Shown: positions 11,184 to 19,549, counted from the stretch's first letter. The stretch: DNA of 64,000 nucleotides from JAUIIK01 sp963745675 (GCA_963745675.1 CAVUYM010000009.1:62001-126000); one strand, 5' to 3'. Notes: generated by a model from the letters alone, not told the origin. Translations and numbers: made by a program.

Positions 11184-12846
11184 CTACACCCGCAACACCC
11201 CCATCTTCGTCTCCCCAATCTCGACATTCAGGCAAGTCTCCAGCGCCAACCCCAACACCATCCGCGTGTCGCGGGGATCGATGACGCCGTCGTCCCAGAG
11301 GCGGGCTGTGCCGAAGTAGGGCTCGGTTTCGTGTTCGAAGTGGTCGCGGGTTTCCTGCTCCATAGCCGCCACCTCGTCGGGCGTTAGATCCTGGCCGCGA
11401 CTGCGGATGGTCGTAGGACCCGTGCCGCCTGTCGCCGCCCATGACGGCGGTGCGCGACGTTGGCCAGGTGAAGAGGAAGCGTGGATCGTAGCCGCGTCCA
11501 GCCATGGCGTAGTTACCCGCGCCGTAACTCGCGCCGGTGATCAATGTGATCTTCGGGACCTTCGCCGTCGCAACGGCTGAGACCATCTTCGCGCCGTCGC
11601 GGGCGATGCCGCCGTGTTCGGCTTCGCGTCCAACGAGGAAGCCGGTGATGTTCTGGACGAAGAGCAGCGGGATCTTTGCTGGGTGCAGAGCATGATGAAG
11701 TGGGTCGCCTTGCGGGCCGATTCGCTGAAGAGCACGCCATTGTTAGCGATGACCCCGACGGGGATGCCGTAGAGGTGGCCGTAGCCGCAGATGATCGTCT
11801 CGGCATAGTCGCCCTTGAATTCGTCGAGCACGCCGCCGTCCAGGACGTGCCGTAGCAGTGGACGGGGATCTGAGGGGTGCGCGGATCGGGCGGAACGAGG
11901 CCGAGGATGTCGTCCGGGTTGCCGTCTGGAGGGCTGGCCTCGCGCCGCTCCCAGGGCAAGGCGGTGTTTGCGGGTGCCGCACCATAAGTAGCCTGCGCGC
12001 TAGCTGGAGGGCTTCCTCCTCGTCCTCGGCGATGTAGTCCACGACGCCGCTGATCCGGCCATGGACGTCAGCGCCACCCAGTTCCTCGGCGGTGATCTCT
12101 TCGCCGGTTGCGGCTCGCACCAGCGGCGGGCCACCGAGGAAGATCGTGCCGTTGCCACGCACGATGATGGCTTCGTCCGACATCGCCGGGACATAGGCCC
12201 CGCCAGCCGTGCATGAGCCGAGGACCGCCGCGATCTGGCGGATTCCGGCTGCTGAGAGCACGGCCTGATTGTGGAAGATGCGCCCGAAGTGTTCGCGGTC
12301 GGGGAAAACCTCGCTCTGGAGAGGCAGAAACGCGCCACCGGAATCGACAAGATAGAGACAGGGCAGCCGGTTATCGAGTGCAACTAGTTTGTGCCCGCAG
12401 GTGTTTCTTGACGGTTTGCGGGTAGTAGGTCCCGGCTTTGACGTCGGGTCGTTGGCGACGATCATCACCGGCTGGCCGTCGACCCGGCCCACTCCGGTGA
12501 CGATGCCTGCCGACGGCACCTCGTTGTCGTACATGTCCTCAGCCGCCAGCGGCGAGAGTTCCAGGAAGGGAGAGCCCAGGTCGATGACCCGATCGATGCG
12601 CTCGCGAACCGGGAGCTTGCCGCGCTCTCGGTCACGCTCGCGCCGCCGCGGTCCGCCACCATCGGCGACGCGGTCGAAGCGCGCCCGGAGATCCTCGACG
12701 GCGATGACATTCGCTTCGTACCAGTCTTGACGAAACCCTGCCGGTCGCGCGGTTGATAGACATGGTTGCCCGTTCTGTTTCAGCGTTGAGAAGTAGCTAG
12801 CCGAGTCGCGTCGCTCGGATAGCTCCCGCGCCAATAGACTGTTCAT
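11184..12846 (-). CDS. acyl-CoA carboxylase carboxyltransferase (beta) subunit, MccB-like (frameshifts)
   Basis: Carboxyltransferase subunit of a biotin-dependent acyl-CoA carboxylase. The segment GGAYVPAMSDEAIIVRGNG followed by TIFLGGPPLVRAATGEEI and AEELGGADVH is most like methylcrotonyl-CoA carboxylase beta, giving a possible role in leucine catabolism. Further blocks: CLYLVDSGGAFLPLQ, FVQNITGFLVGREAEHGGIA, ITLITGASYGAGNYAMAGR, and the end FGTARLWDDGVIDPRDTRMV. The reading frame changes at least four times between about 11430 and 11990. No biotin carboxylase/carrier alpha subunit is adjacent, which is unusual since the pair is commonly co-transcribed. The start at 12846 (ATG) gives the expected full length of about 550 residues. 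Confidence 0.88.
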
Positions 12847-12873
12847 AGGCGCTCATTCTTGTTATTGGAGCCC

Positions 12874-13460
12874 CTACGAGTTTAGCGTCAATGGTACAGA
12901 TTCAGATGTCACTGGCCGTACGGTCAATCCAGGCAAGCACATCCTGACATGATCAGGGTAGTGTTCGGCGGTGCCGTTGTAGAGCAAACTCCAGAGCGGG
13001 AAACGAAAACCATCGTCATCTGTGGCCGGCCGGACGTGGTTGATGTTGTCGTAATCGGCGATAGTGTAGATCGTGCCGAAGGCCGAATCCGGCAGCTCCT
13101 CGATCATCTGCACGAACCAGCCGTAGGCGAAGATGCCTCATCGAGCACCGCATCAAGGGCCAGCGTTGTGCCGCTCGTAGTTCCAGTCGTTGCGATCCTG
13201 ATTGTGGCCGATGTTGATTCCGGCGGCGGGGCGTCATCCTGGCCGAAGCAGTCTCTGGCCGTTGGAGCTGTCGGTGAGTGGCGGCGTCGAGCTGGGCGGC
13301 CAGCCAGCGGTGATCGGCGGCAATGTGGGCGATGACGTCCTTGACCGTCCAGTTGCCGATCGCTTCGGGTTCGGTCATGCGGTCGGCGGAACCTGTTCCA
13401 GGATCGTCAGCCACTCGCCGTAGCCAGGCGTATTTCATCGAGGATCTCTTGCTTGGTCAT
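12874..13460 (-). CDS. DinB superfamily four-helix protein, ClbS/TIGR03083-like (DinB paralogue 1, frameshifts)
   Basis: Distal member of the DinB array and the most divergent. The block EAIGNWTVKDVIAHIAADH followed by RWLAAQL is the typical ClbS/DfsB or mycothiol-dependent maleylpyruvate isomerase-like N-terminal helix pair with metal-ligand histidine. FVQMIEELPDSAF and NGTAEHYPDHV form the later helices. ATG 13460 overlaps the TGA of the upstream DinB gene (ATGA), so the two are translationally coupled. At least three frame changes are needed between 13110 and 13440. ClbS-like members act as hydrolases or protective proteins, others as thiol transferases; the substrate is unknown. Confidence 0.65.
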
Positions 13461-14066
13461 TGGCGCTCTGCAATCCTCTGTGGACCTGGGTAGGTCGGGT
13501 CCGGCATCCCGAGCATGCCCTTCACGAACTTCATGTCGCCGGCGTGCTCGGCCTGATGGAGAACTACCATGCCCCACAACCGCGCAGGTGTATAGGTTCC
13601 GAGGTGGCGGTGTGCGGGGCCGCTCTCTCTGGCGCGATTGAAGTCGTCGCTTGAGACACGGTCGAAGTATTCGCTGGTTTCCGCGTCGAGCAGGTCGTGG
13701 TAGCTGGTCAGGAGATCCAGATGCTTTGGCACAGCGTCGACTTCGGCATCGCTGAAGCCAACACCGACGCCCCGGCCACCAGCTCCGATTCCCAGCGGCT
13801 CGTAGGCAAATGCGGCGCTAAGCTTCGCCCGGTGCCAGGTGTCGTCCTCGGGCTCGCGGCTCTGCGAGAGGACATTGAGATCTTCGTCCCAACTCCGCAG
13901 GATGTGGAAGTAGATGAATCCCACAGGATTCAATCCCAGGCCAGGCGCCGTCCGAAGAGCTCATCAGGCAACCCATTTGCCGCTCGCCGTAGCTTGGCTG
14001 AAGACATCTCCAACAACCCGCCCAGCAATTCAATCTCTGCTGCGTGGATCTCTTCTGATCTCTCAT
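13457..14066 (-). CDS. DinB family protein (paralogue 2, frameshifts)
   Basis: One of six close paralogues. The shared signature NPVGFIYFHILRSWDEDLNV, the VGFSDAEVDAVPKHLDLL block and the C-terminal pattern HQAEHAGDMKFVKGMLGMPD with TYPG are present; the histidines in YFH and HQAEH are candidate metal ligands of the DinB/YfiT fold. ATG 14066 overlaps the stop of paralogue 3 (ATGA). The first ~35 codons shift frame early (to EIHAAEIELLGGLLEMSS) and again near 13955. DinB proteins are four-helix metal-binding proteins, several of which transfer low-molecular-weight thiols; no substrate can be assigned. Confidence 0.75.
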
Positions 14067-14617
14067 CCCTCTTCCCCCATGCCACGCTCAAGCATGCCAG
14101 CGACATACTGAATGTCGCCGATGTGCATGTTCGTGTGCGAGATCATATGGCGTATCCAACGTTCGGGCTTGAAAGGATTCTCGCGCGAATTCTCACTCGT
14201 GCGGTCGGCGTTGAGCTCATCGATAGAAACCGCATCGAAGTAGGCGTAGGTCTCGTCCTCAAGCATCTGGTGGTAGCGCATGAGCGCTGCGTGATCTTTT
14301 GGTGTTGCGTCGACTTCCTCGTCGGTGTATCCAAATCCGACGCCGGAGCCGCCCATCCCGCAGCCGAGCGGTTCGTAGTCCAGCTCGTCGCTGAAGCCGC
14401 CGCGATGCCAGGCGTCGTTGTCGCGCTGTTGGCCGCGGCAAAGCACGTTGACATCCAGATCCCAGCAGCGCAGGACGTGGAAATAGATGAACCCGGCCGG
14501 ATTCAAGCCTGGCCCCGGTCGCTGTTCGAATTGCTCCTGCGGAATTCCATCCACCGTATCCCGCAAGTCCAGCGAGGCCTCCCGAACCAGCGCCCTCAAT
14601 GTCTCTTTCTGATCCAT
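14063..14617 (-). CDS. DinB family protein (paralogue 3, intact)
   Basis: 184 residues, uninterrupted, so a good reference for the array. It begins MDQKETLRALVREASLDLRD, followed by QRPGPGLNPAGFIYFHVLR (candidate metal ligand His47), GFGYTDEEVDATPKDHAAL, and a C-terminal helix with HMISHTNMHIGDIQYVAGML providing further histidines. Head-to-tail with both neighbours; the ATG of paralogue 2 overlaps its TGA, and its own start lies 11 bases after the stop of paralogue 4. Predicted cytosolic. A metal-dependent thiol or acyl transferase role is inferred from the fold only. Confidence 0.85.
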   Translation of the reverse strand: MDQKETLRALVREASLDLRDTVDGIPQEQFEQRPGPGLNPAGFIYFHVLRCWDLDVNVLCRGQQRDNDAWHRGGFSDELDYEPLGCGMGGSGVGFGYTDEEVDATPKDHAALMRYHQMLEDETYAYFDAVSIDELNADRTSENSRENPFKPERWIRHMISHTNMHIGDIQYVAGMLERGMGEEG

Positions 14618-14645
14618 TCTTCTGTTCCCTATTCTCTGTTACCCC
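14618..14645 (-). repeat. G/A-rich short repeat at the paralogue 4/3 junction
   Basis: On the coding strand the junction reads GGTAACAGAGAATAGGGAAC. The stop codon TAG of the upstream gene lies inside the repeat. The same word pattern (GAATAGGGAA with GGTAACAGGGAA) recurs at 49575-49618, where it again carries the stop codon of a gene. Confidence 0.55.
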
Positions 14646-15204
14646 GGCTGTAGGTCCCATCCGGCTGCCCGAGCGCGCCCTTGACGTAGGCGATGTCACC
14701 AGTATGGCGGCCGGTGTGGAGGATGAGGTGCTGGTGCCGCTCCCGGATGCTGTAGCCGTAACCCTGATCGGGAAAGTCTTCGTTCACGATCCGAGCGTCG
14801 AGATCGGCGCCATCGAGCGATTCCATGAACGCCCACGTTTCTGCCCGGAGCAGGTCATGGTAGTGATTCAGCGTCGACCGATCAGGCGGCACGGCGTCTA
14901 CTTCACTGTCGCTGTAACCATAGCCGGTGCCTACACCGCGCCAACCGATCCCGCGCGGGTCATAGCCCATCTTCTCGCCGATGCCTGCTCGCGCCCAGAG
15001 GTCGGTACCGGGTCCTTCGCCCTTGCATACCCAGTTAATATCCCGTTCCCAGTGCCGCAGCACATGGAAGTAGATGAAACTGGCCGGGTTGAGCGATGGC
15101 CCTGGACGCTTGCCGAAGTTCTCGTCGTCGAACTCGTCAACGGTGCGTCGCAAAAATCCGCTGACTTGCTCGATCATTTCTCGATAGACGTCGAACTCTT
15201 TCAC
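14629..15204 (-). CDS. DinB family protein (paralogue 4, intact)
   Basis: 191 residues. Starts GTG 15204 with MKEFDVYREMIEQVSGFLRR; contains KRPGPSLNPASFIYFHVLRH, GYGYSDSEVDAVPPDRSTL and the C-terminal LILHTGRHTGDIAYVKGALG followed by QPDGTYS. Histidines in YFH and HTGRH are candidate metal ligands. The Shine-Dalgarno sequence GAGGGAA before the GTG belongs to the outer end of repeat copy B, so translation of this gene probably depends on the inserted repeat. Close relative of paralogue 5 (shared GALGQPD-TY ending), suggesting a recent tandem duplication. Confidence 0.85.
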   Translation of the reverse strand: MKEFDVYREMIEQVSGFLRRTVDEFDDENFGKRPGPSLNPASFIYFHVLRHWERDINWVCKGEGPGTDLWARAGIGEKMGYDPRGIGWRGVGTGYGYSDSEVDAVPPDRSTLNHYHDLLRAETWAFMESLDGADLDARIVNEDFPDQGYGYSIRERHQHLILHTGRHTGDIAYVKGALGQPDGTYSRGNRE

Positions 15205-15207
15205 GGG

Positions 15208-15265
15208 AATTCCCTCACCCCCCGGCCCCCTCTCCCACTGCTGCGCGGGGAGAGGGGGAGGAATG
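15208..15265. repeat. interspersed palindromic element, family 1, half copy B
   Basis: Matches one arm only: ATTCCCTCACC at the outer end, then CCGGCCCCCTCTCCC, a CTGCTGCGCG loop and GGGAGAGGGGGAGG. It is nearly identical to the reverse complement of the right arm of copy A. The other half is missing. The outer end supplies the ribosome-binding site of the adjacent DinB gene. Confidence 0.8.
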
Positions 15266-15373
15266 CAGGGAGTAGGAGATAGGTGACAGGGGACAGCAGA
15301 GCCGACGAGCGGTCATAGTTCCCGGTTCGCCTGCAACCTACTCACTACAAACTACGAACTTGCTTCTCACTAG

Positions 15374-15402
15374 TCCCTCTCCCCTAATCCCTAATCCCTC
15401 CC
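15374..15402 (-). repeat. GGGATTAG tandem repeat, potential G-quadruplex, at the DinB paralogue 5 stop
   Basis: On the minus (coding) strand the sequence is GGGAGGGATTAGGGATTAGG followed by GGAGAGGGA: five or more G-tracts of three separated by short loops. The TAG stop of paralogue 5 is part of the repeat. A related stretch lies at 16721-16750. Confidence 0.6.
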
Positions 15403-15955
15403 GCCGTAGGTGGGATCCGGCTGGCCGAGCGCGCCTTTGACGTAGGCCATGTCACCGGTGTGGTGGGCGGTGTGGACGACGAGGTGCTGGAGGCGTGCCG
15501 CAATGTCGTAGGAGACGCCGGGCAGATACTCGCTGGTCATCTCGGTGTGAATCTCGGACTCATCCAGTTCATCGAGATAGGCCATCGTCTCGTCGTGGAG
15601 CAGTTGCTGGTAGCGCGCCAGCGTTGCGCGGTCGGTCGGGACTGCGTCGACTTCTTCATCGCTGTAGCCGATGCCGGTGCCGAGACCGCGCAACCCCAGT
15701 CCAACGGGGTGGTAGTCCAGTGCATCGCCGATGCCGGCGCGGTGCCAGAGGTCGGCGTCCGGCGCCTGGCCGCGGCTGAGGACGTTGACGTCGCGATCCC
15801 AGTGGCGCAGGACGTGGAAGTAGATGAAGTTGGCCGGGTTCAAGTGCTCCGCCGGCCGCTTCCCGAAAGCTCGCCTCATCGATATCTTCGACGGTATTGG
15901 TCAGCAGGTTACCCGCCTGACCAATCATCGTCCGGTAGACCTCAAGTTCGTTCAT
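15391..15955 (-). CDS. DinB family protein (paralogue 5, one frameshift)
   Basis: Starts at ATG 15955 (MNELEVYRTMIGQAGNLLTN) with AAAGGA six bases upstream. After about residue 32 the frame shifts (near 15860) into FGKRPAEHLNPANFIYFHVL, then GTGIGYSDEEVDAVPTDRAT and HLVVHTAHHTGDMAYVKGAL with GQPDPTYGG at the end. Candidate metal ligands are the His in YFH and those in HTAHH. Total about 187 residues, as for its paralogues. It lies between repeat copy C upstream and a 125-base spacer plus half copy B downstream. Confidence 0.8.
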
Positions 15956-15970
15956 GGTCGTTCCTTTCTG

Positions 15971-16130
15971 ATTTCCCTCACCCCCGGCCCCTCTCCCACT
16001 ACTTCGCTTCGCTACGCGGGGAGAGGGGGGCCGAACATGAGACGGAGACGCACTTCTTTTTGTTCTACTCCCCTCTCCCCCGCTGAAGCGCAGCGGAGGC
16101 GTGTGGGAGAGGGGCCGGGGGTGAGGGAGT
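15971..16130. repeat. interspersed palindromic element, family 1, copy C
   Basis: A 160-base unit, inverted relative to copy A. It begins ATTTCCCTCACCCCCGGCC and ends with GGGGCCGGGGGTGAGGGA. Internal blocks match copy A after reverse complementing: CGCTGAAGCGCAGCGGAGGC against its counterpart CGCCTCCGCTTCGCTTCAGC. The central ~35 bases have diverged while the arms are conserved, as expected if secondary structure is selected. It separates DinB paralogues 6 and 5. Confidence 0.85.
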
Positions 16131-16134
16131 TCCC

Positions 16135-16695
16135 TTATTCTCCCGGATACGTCCCATCCGTCATACCCAGCATGCCCTTGGCGTAGCTGAGTTCGCCGAT
16201 GTGGCCCCAGGTGTGGGTGACGGTGTGTTGGAGCCGGGCGGCGACACTGGAGTCGGGACGGCCGCCAGTGCCGGGCAGCGTGCGGCGAATCTCGTCATCG
16301 TCCGCGCCGTCGAGATAGCTCATCGTTTCGGCTAGCAGCATCTCGTGGTACTGCTTGAGGACATCGGCGCTGATGACGTTCAGCGCGTCCACCTCCGCGT
16401 CGGAGTAGCCCAGGCCGATGCCGGCGATGATTAGTCCGATGCCGTCCGGGTTGTAGCCTGATTTGGCGCTGAAGTCGCCTCGGTGCCAGGCATCCTCGGC
16501 GGGATCCTGGCCGCCAATCATCCAGTTGACGTCGAGATCCCAGACACGCAGGGCATGCCAGTAGTTCCAGCCAACTGGATTCAGATGCGGCCCCGGTCTC
16601 GCATGCAGTTTGTCAGCTGGTACAGCCTCAATCCGTGACGCAAGTGCATCCGACGTCGTCTGGATCATCTCACGATATGCTGCAGCTTCGTTCAA
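16135..16695 (-). CDS. DinB family protein (paralogue 6, intact)
   Basis: About 186 residues. I choose TTG 16695 because AAGGA lies six bases upstream and the resulting N-terminus MNEAAAYREMIQTTSDAL aligns with MDEAAVYLEQLKTM of paralogue 7; an in-frame TTG at 16710 lacks a binding site. Contains ARPGPHLNPVGWNYWHALRV, GLGYSDAEVDALNVISADVL and THTWGHIGELSYAKGMLG followed by MTDGTYPGE. The YWH/WNY variant groups it with paralogue 7 as a second subgroup of the array. Candidate metal ligands are the His in YWH and in THTWGH. Confidence 0.85.
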   Translation of the reverse strand: MNEAAAYREMIQTTSDALASRIEAVPADKLHARPGPHLNPVGWNYWHALRVWDLDVNWMIGGQDPAEDAWHRGDFSAKSGYNPDGIGLIIAGIGLGYSDAEVDALNVISADVLKQYHEMLLAETMSYLDGADDDEIRRTLPGTGGRPDSSVAARLQHTVTHTWGHIGELSYAKGMLGMTDGTYPGE

Positions 16696-16720
16696 TTGGT
16701 TTCCTTCCAAGTCTTCACTA

Positions 16721-16750
16721 TTCCCTAATCCCTCTTCCCTAATCCCTCAT
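16721..16750 (-). repeat. GGGATTAGGGAA repeat between DinB paralogues 7 and 6
   Basis: On the coding strand, just after the stop of paralogue 7, the sequence is GAGGGATTAGGGAAGAGGGA followed by TTAGGGAATAG. Four G3 tracts with short loops give quadruplex potential in the mRNA. Same word as at 15374-15402. Confidence 0.55.
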
Positions 16751-17300
16751 TGACCGGGATAGGACGGGTCACTCATTCCTAACATTCCCTTGGCGTAGCG
16801 CATTTCCCCGATATGGTTCCAGCAGTGACCGATGGTGTGCTGGATGCGCTTGGCAGGGGTCTCGACCGGTTGATCCGGACGCTCGATCTCGCGGTGCAGC
16901 TCGGCGTCGTCAGCGGCTTCGAGATAGGCGCTCGTTTCAGCCAGAAGCATATGGTGATACTCCTTGAGCAGGCCGCATCGACGCTCAGTTCGTCTACCTC
17001 GGCGTCGGTGTAACCGAAGCCGAGCCCCATCTCGCGGCCGCCCTTACCAAGCGGTTCGTAGCCCGATTTTTCGGAGAAGCCACCGCGGTGCCAGGCGTCC
17101 TCCTCCGGGGATTGCCCCTTGCATATCCAGTTCAGATCGAGATCCCAGATACGCAACATATGGAAATAGTTCCAACTCACCGGGTTCAGGCCAGCGCCTG
17201 GGCGCTGATGAAACTTCTCCTGAGGAACCTCCTCGATCTGCCCGTCAAGGAAGCTTGACATCGTCTTCAGTTGTTCGAGATAAACTGCCGCTTCGTCCAC
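16747..17300 (-). CDS. DinB family protein (paralogue 7, one frameshift); first gene of the array
   Basis: Starts GTG 17300 with AAGGA six bases upstream. Contains HQRPGAGLNPVSWNYFHMLR, GFGYTDAEVDELSVDAA, then a frame change near 16965 into EYHHMLLAETSAYLEAADDA and HTIGHCWNHIGEMRYAKGML with GMSDPSYPGQ. About 184 residues once repaired. Candidate metal ligands are His in YFH and in GHCWNH. It is the most upstream member, so the promoter for the array is expected between 17301 and 17437; no clear -10/-35 was recognised there. Confidence 0.8.
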
Positions 17301-17436
17301 ACATGGTCCTTTCTCTGTCGAAGTAAGCCAGGACAGTGTAGCCGAGGAGCTTCATTGCTTGAGTCGCGGGATGGCTGAAACTGGAAGAGGCGCGTCAGCA
17401 ACGCGCCTCTCGTGTACGGATTGATTGATGTGATGG

Positions 17437-19515
17437 CTAGTCGGTGGCTGGGACCGTCGCCATAGAAGGTTGCAGCGCGGGCATCGTAACGGAACGGAGC
17501 GAGACACCTCGCAGCAGCCGCAACCCGTTCATGACGACGATGATCGTGCTGCCTTCGTGGCCGACGACGCCGAGTGGCAGCGTCGTGATGCCGAAGATGG
17601 TGCCAGTGACAAGCACGCCAATCACGGTCAACGCGAAGGCCAGGTTCTGTCGAATGATCGAGCGCGTTTTGCGGCTCAGCTCGATGACGTAGGGAAGTTT
17701 CCCGAGATCGTCAGCCATCAGGACGATGTCGGCTGTTTCGAGCGCGACATCGCTTCCGGCGGCGCCCATTGCGATGCCGATTGAAGCACGTGCCAGCGCC
17801 GGCGCATCGTTGACGCCGTCACCAACCATCACGACCGTGCCGTACTCTTTCTTCAGCCGCTCGATGACATCGAGCTTCTGGGCCGGTAGCAGCTCGGCGG
17901 TCACGTCGTCAATGCCCAACTGGGCCGCAACAGCCCGGGCAGAGCGTTCATTGTCACCGGTCAGGATGAGGGTCTTCGTGATTCCGATCTCATGCAGTTG
18001 TTTGATGATGGCGGCGGCCTGGGGTCGGACGGTATCGGCGACTGCGATCGCTCCCAGCAGCTCGAATTCTCCGTCGCTGGCTCGACGCGCGACAAACATG
18101 ACCGTCCTGGCCTGTTCGCGGAGTGCGCTGGCGCGATTGAAGAGATCGGTGTTCTCCGATATCCCGTGGTCAGCCAGCAGCGCATTGTTGCCGATAATCA
18201 CCGGCTGGCCAGCAACGGTGGTCTCGATGCCCTTACCGGTAATCGCCTGGAGGTCTCCCGCATCGTCCAATTCGAGCCCGGTTCGGCGGGCTTCGTTGAC
18301 GATGGCTTCAGCAAGCGGGTGCTCCGACATACGCTCGGCCGACGCTGCGACGCGCAGGAGATCGGTTTTGGTGAATCCGGGCGCTGGGAGGATGTCGGTC
18401 ACGCGCGGTTTGCCCATAGTGAGTGTGCCGGTCTTGTCGAAGGCAACGACGTTAGCGGTTCCAATGTCTTCCAGCTGCGCTGCACCTTTGACCAGGATGC
18501 CGTTGCGAGCTGCGTTGGCCAGCGCCGAGAGGGTCGAGGCCGGCGTCGAGATAACCAGCGCACAGGGTGATGCGACGACGAGCAAGATCATCGAACGGTA
18601 GAAGGCGTCGCTGAAGTCGAAGCCACCGAGTGTGACCAGCACCCCAAGGTAGAGCAGCGATGCGGCGATGACGCCGACGGCATAGGTGCCTTCAAATCTG
18701 TCGGTGAAGCGCTGGGTGCGCGATTTGTCTTCCTGGGCTTCCTGGACGATCTTGATGATCTTGGCAAGTGTGCTCTCGTTTGCCAGTCGGGTGACGGTGA
18801 GTTGCAGCGCGCCGTGGCCGTTGATCGTGCCGGCGAAGACTTCGTCGCCGAAACTCTTGACAACCGGCATTGACTCGCCGGTGATCGCAGCCTGATCGAC
18901 TGCCGATTCTCCGCTGGCGATCTCTCCATCTGCGGGTATGCGTTCACCCGGACGGACGATGACGAGATCGCCGATCAGGAGAGCGTCAATGTGAACGCGT
19001 TGCTCCTGGCCATCGCGCATCACGACGGCGTCCTCGGGTGAGAGATCCATCAGCGCTTGGACCGCTCGTTTGGTGCGGCCCATGGCGTAATGTTCGAGGG
19101 CATTGCCGAGCGAGAAGAGGAAGAGCAGGATCGCGCCTTCGGTCCAGTGGCCGATGATTGCCGCGCCAATTGCCGCCGTCACCATCAGCAGGTCGATTTC
19201 GACCGAGCGGTCGATCAGAGACTTGACCGCTTCGATCGTTGCAAAGGTGCCGCCGGCCAGATAGGCCACGACATAGAAGCCAATCTCGACATTGTTGCCG
19301 ATCAGATCGAGTCGTCCGAGCGCCCAGCCGAGTACCAGCGATACGGCGGTGATGACCGCCGCCGCCATCAGGCTATAGCGTTCGAAAAAGCTCTCACGTT
19401 CGGGCATATTGCGCGTTTGAGGGGCGGAAGGTTGAGGTTGTTCCGCGGGTGTTGCAACCGCTTGAGACACATCACAATCCTGACACGAGATCTCAAAATA
19501 ATACTGAGAACGCAT
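17437..19515 (-). CDS. heavy-metal translocating P1B-type ATPase (Zn/Cd/Co type)
   Basis: Membrane metal pump, 692 residues, intact. SPCALVIST near residue 315 is the transmembrane metal-site motif of Zn/Cd/Co exporters (copper pumps usually have CPC). Phosphorylation motif DKTGTLT is near residue 360, and GDGVNDAPALARA near 565. TGES in the actuator domain is ITGESMPV. It lacks a full N-terminal HMA domain; the only soluble metal site is CQDC at residues 11-14 of the long form. ATG 19515 has no ribosome-binding site; GTG at codon 16 follows AGGA and is an alternative start that would remove CQDC. A palindrome and a -10-like TATACT lie just upstream, pointing to metal-responsive repression. 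Confidence 0.93.
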   Translation of the reverse strand: MRSQYYFEISCQDCDVSQAVATPAEQPQPSAPQTRNMPERESFFERYSLMAAAVITAVSLVLGWALGRLDLIGNNVEIGFYVVAYLAGGTFATIEAVKSLIDRSVEIDLLMVTAAIGAAIIGHWTEGAILLFLFSLGNALEHYAMGRTKRAVQALMDLSPEDAVVMRDGQEQRVHIDALLIGDLVIVRPGERIPADGEIASGESAVDQAAITGESMPVVKSFGDEVFAGTINGHGALQLTVTRLANESTLAKIIKIVQEAQEDKSRTQRFTDRFEGTYAVGVIAASLLYLGVLVTLGGFDFSDAFYRSMILLVVASPCALVISTPASTLSALANAARNGILVKGAAQLEDIGTANVVAFDKTGTLTMGKPRVTDILPAPGFTKTDLLRVAASAERMSEHPLAEAIVNEARRTGLELDDAGDLQAITGKGIETTVAGQPVIIGNNALLADHGISENTDLFNRASALREQARTVMFVARRASDGEFELLGAIAVADTVRPQAAAIIKQLHEIGITKTLILTGDNERSARAVAAQLGIDDVTAELLPAQKLDVIERLKKEYGTVVMVGDGVNDAPALARASIGIAMGAAGSDVALETADIVLMADDLGKLPYVIELSRKTRSIIRQNLAFALTVIGVLVTGTIFGITTLPLGVVGHEGSTIIVVMNGLRLLRGVSLRSVTMPALQPSMATVPATD

Positions 19516-19517
19516 CC

Positions 19518-19549
19518 TAGTTAGGAATCATTCTCAACTAATAGTATAC
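19518..19549 (-). promoter_or_regulatory. putative promoter -10 and palindromic operator of the P-type ATPase gene
   Basis: On the minus strand TATACT (19549-19544) is a good -10 element. Immediately downstream, 19540-19518 is an inverted repeat TAGTT-N13-AACTA, with the centre GAGAATGATT. A site overlapping the expected transcription start fits a metal-responsive repressor (ArsR/SmtB or Fur type); which regulator binds is unknown. Confidence 0.45.

Noticed and set aside
13697..14653. 318-codon plus-strand frame across the DinB array
   Set aside because: It is antisense to DinB paralogues 2 and 3, whose conserved motifs are clear; the plus frame is the mirror of their codon bias.
15208..16130. 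CRISPR array suggested by repeated G/C-rich words
   Set aside because: There is no regular repeat-spacer periodicity; the repeats are palindromic elements of 60-160 bases with diverged centres, and no cas gene is present.
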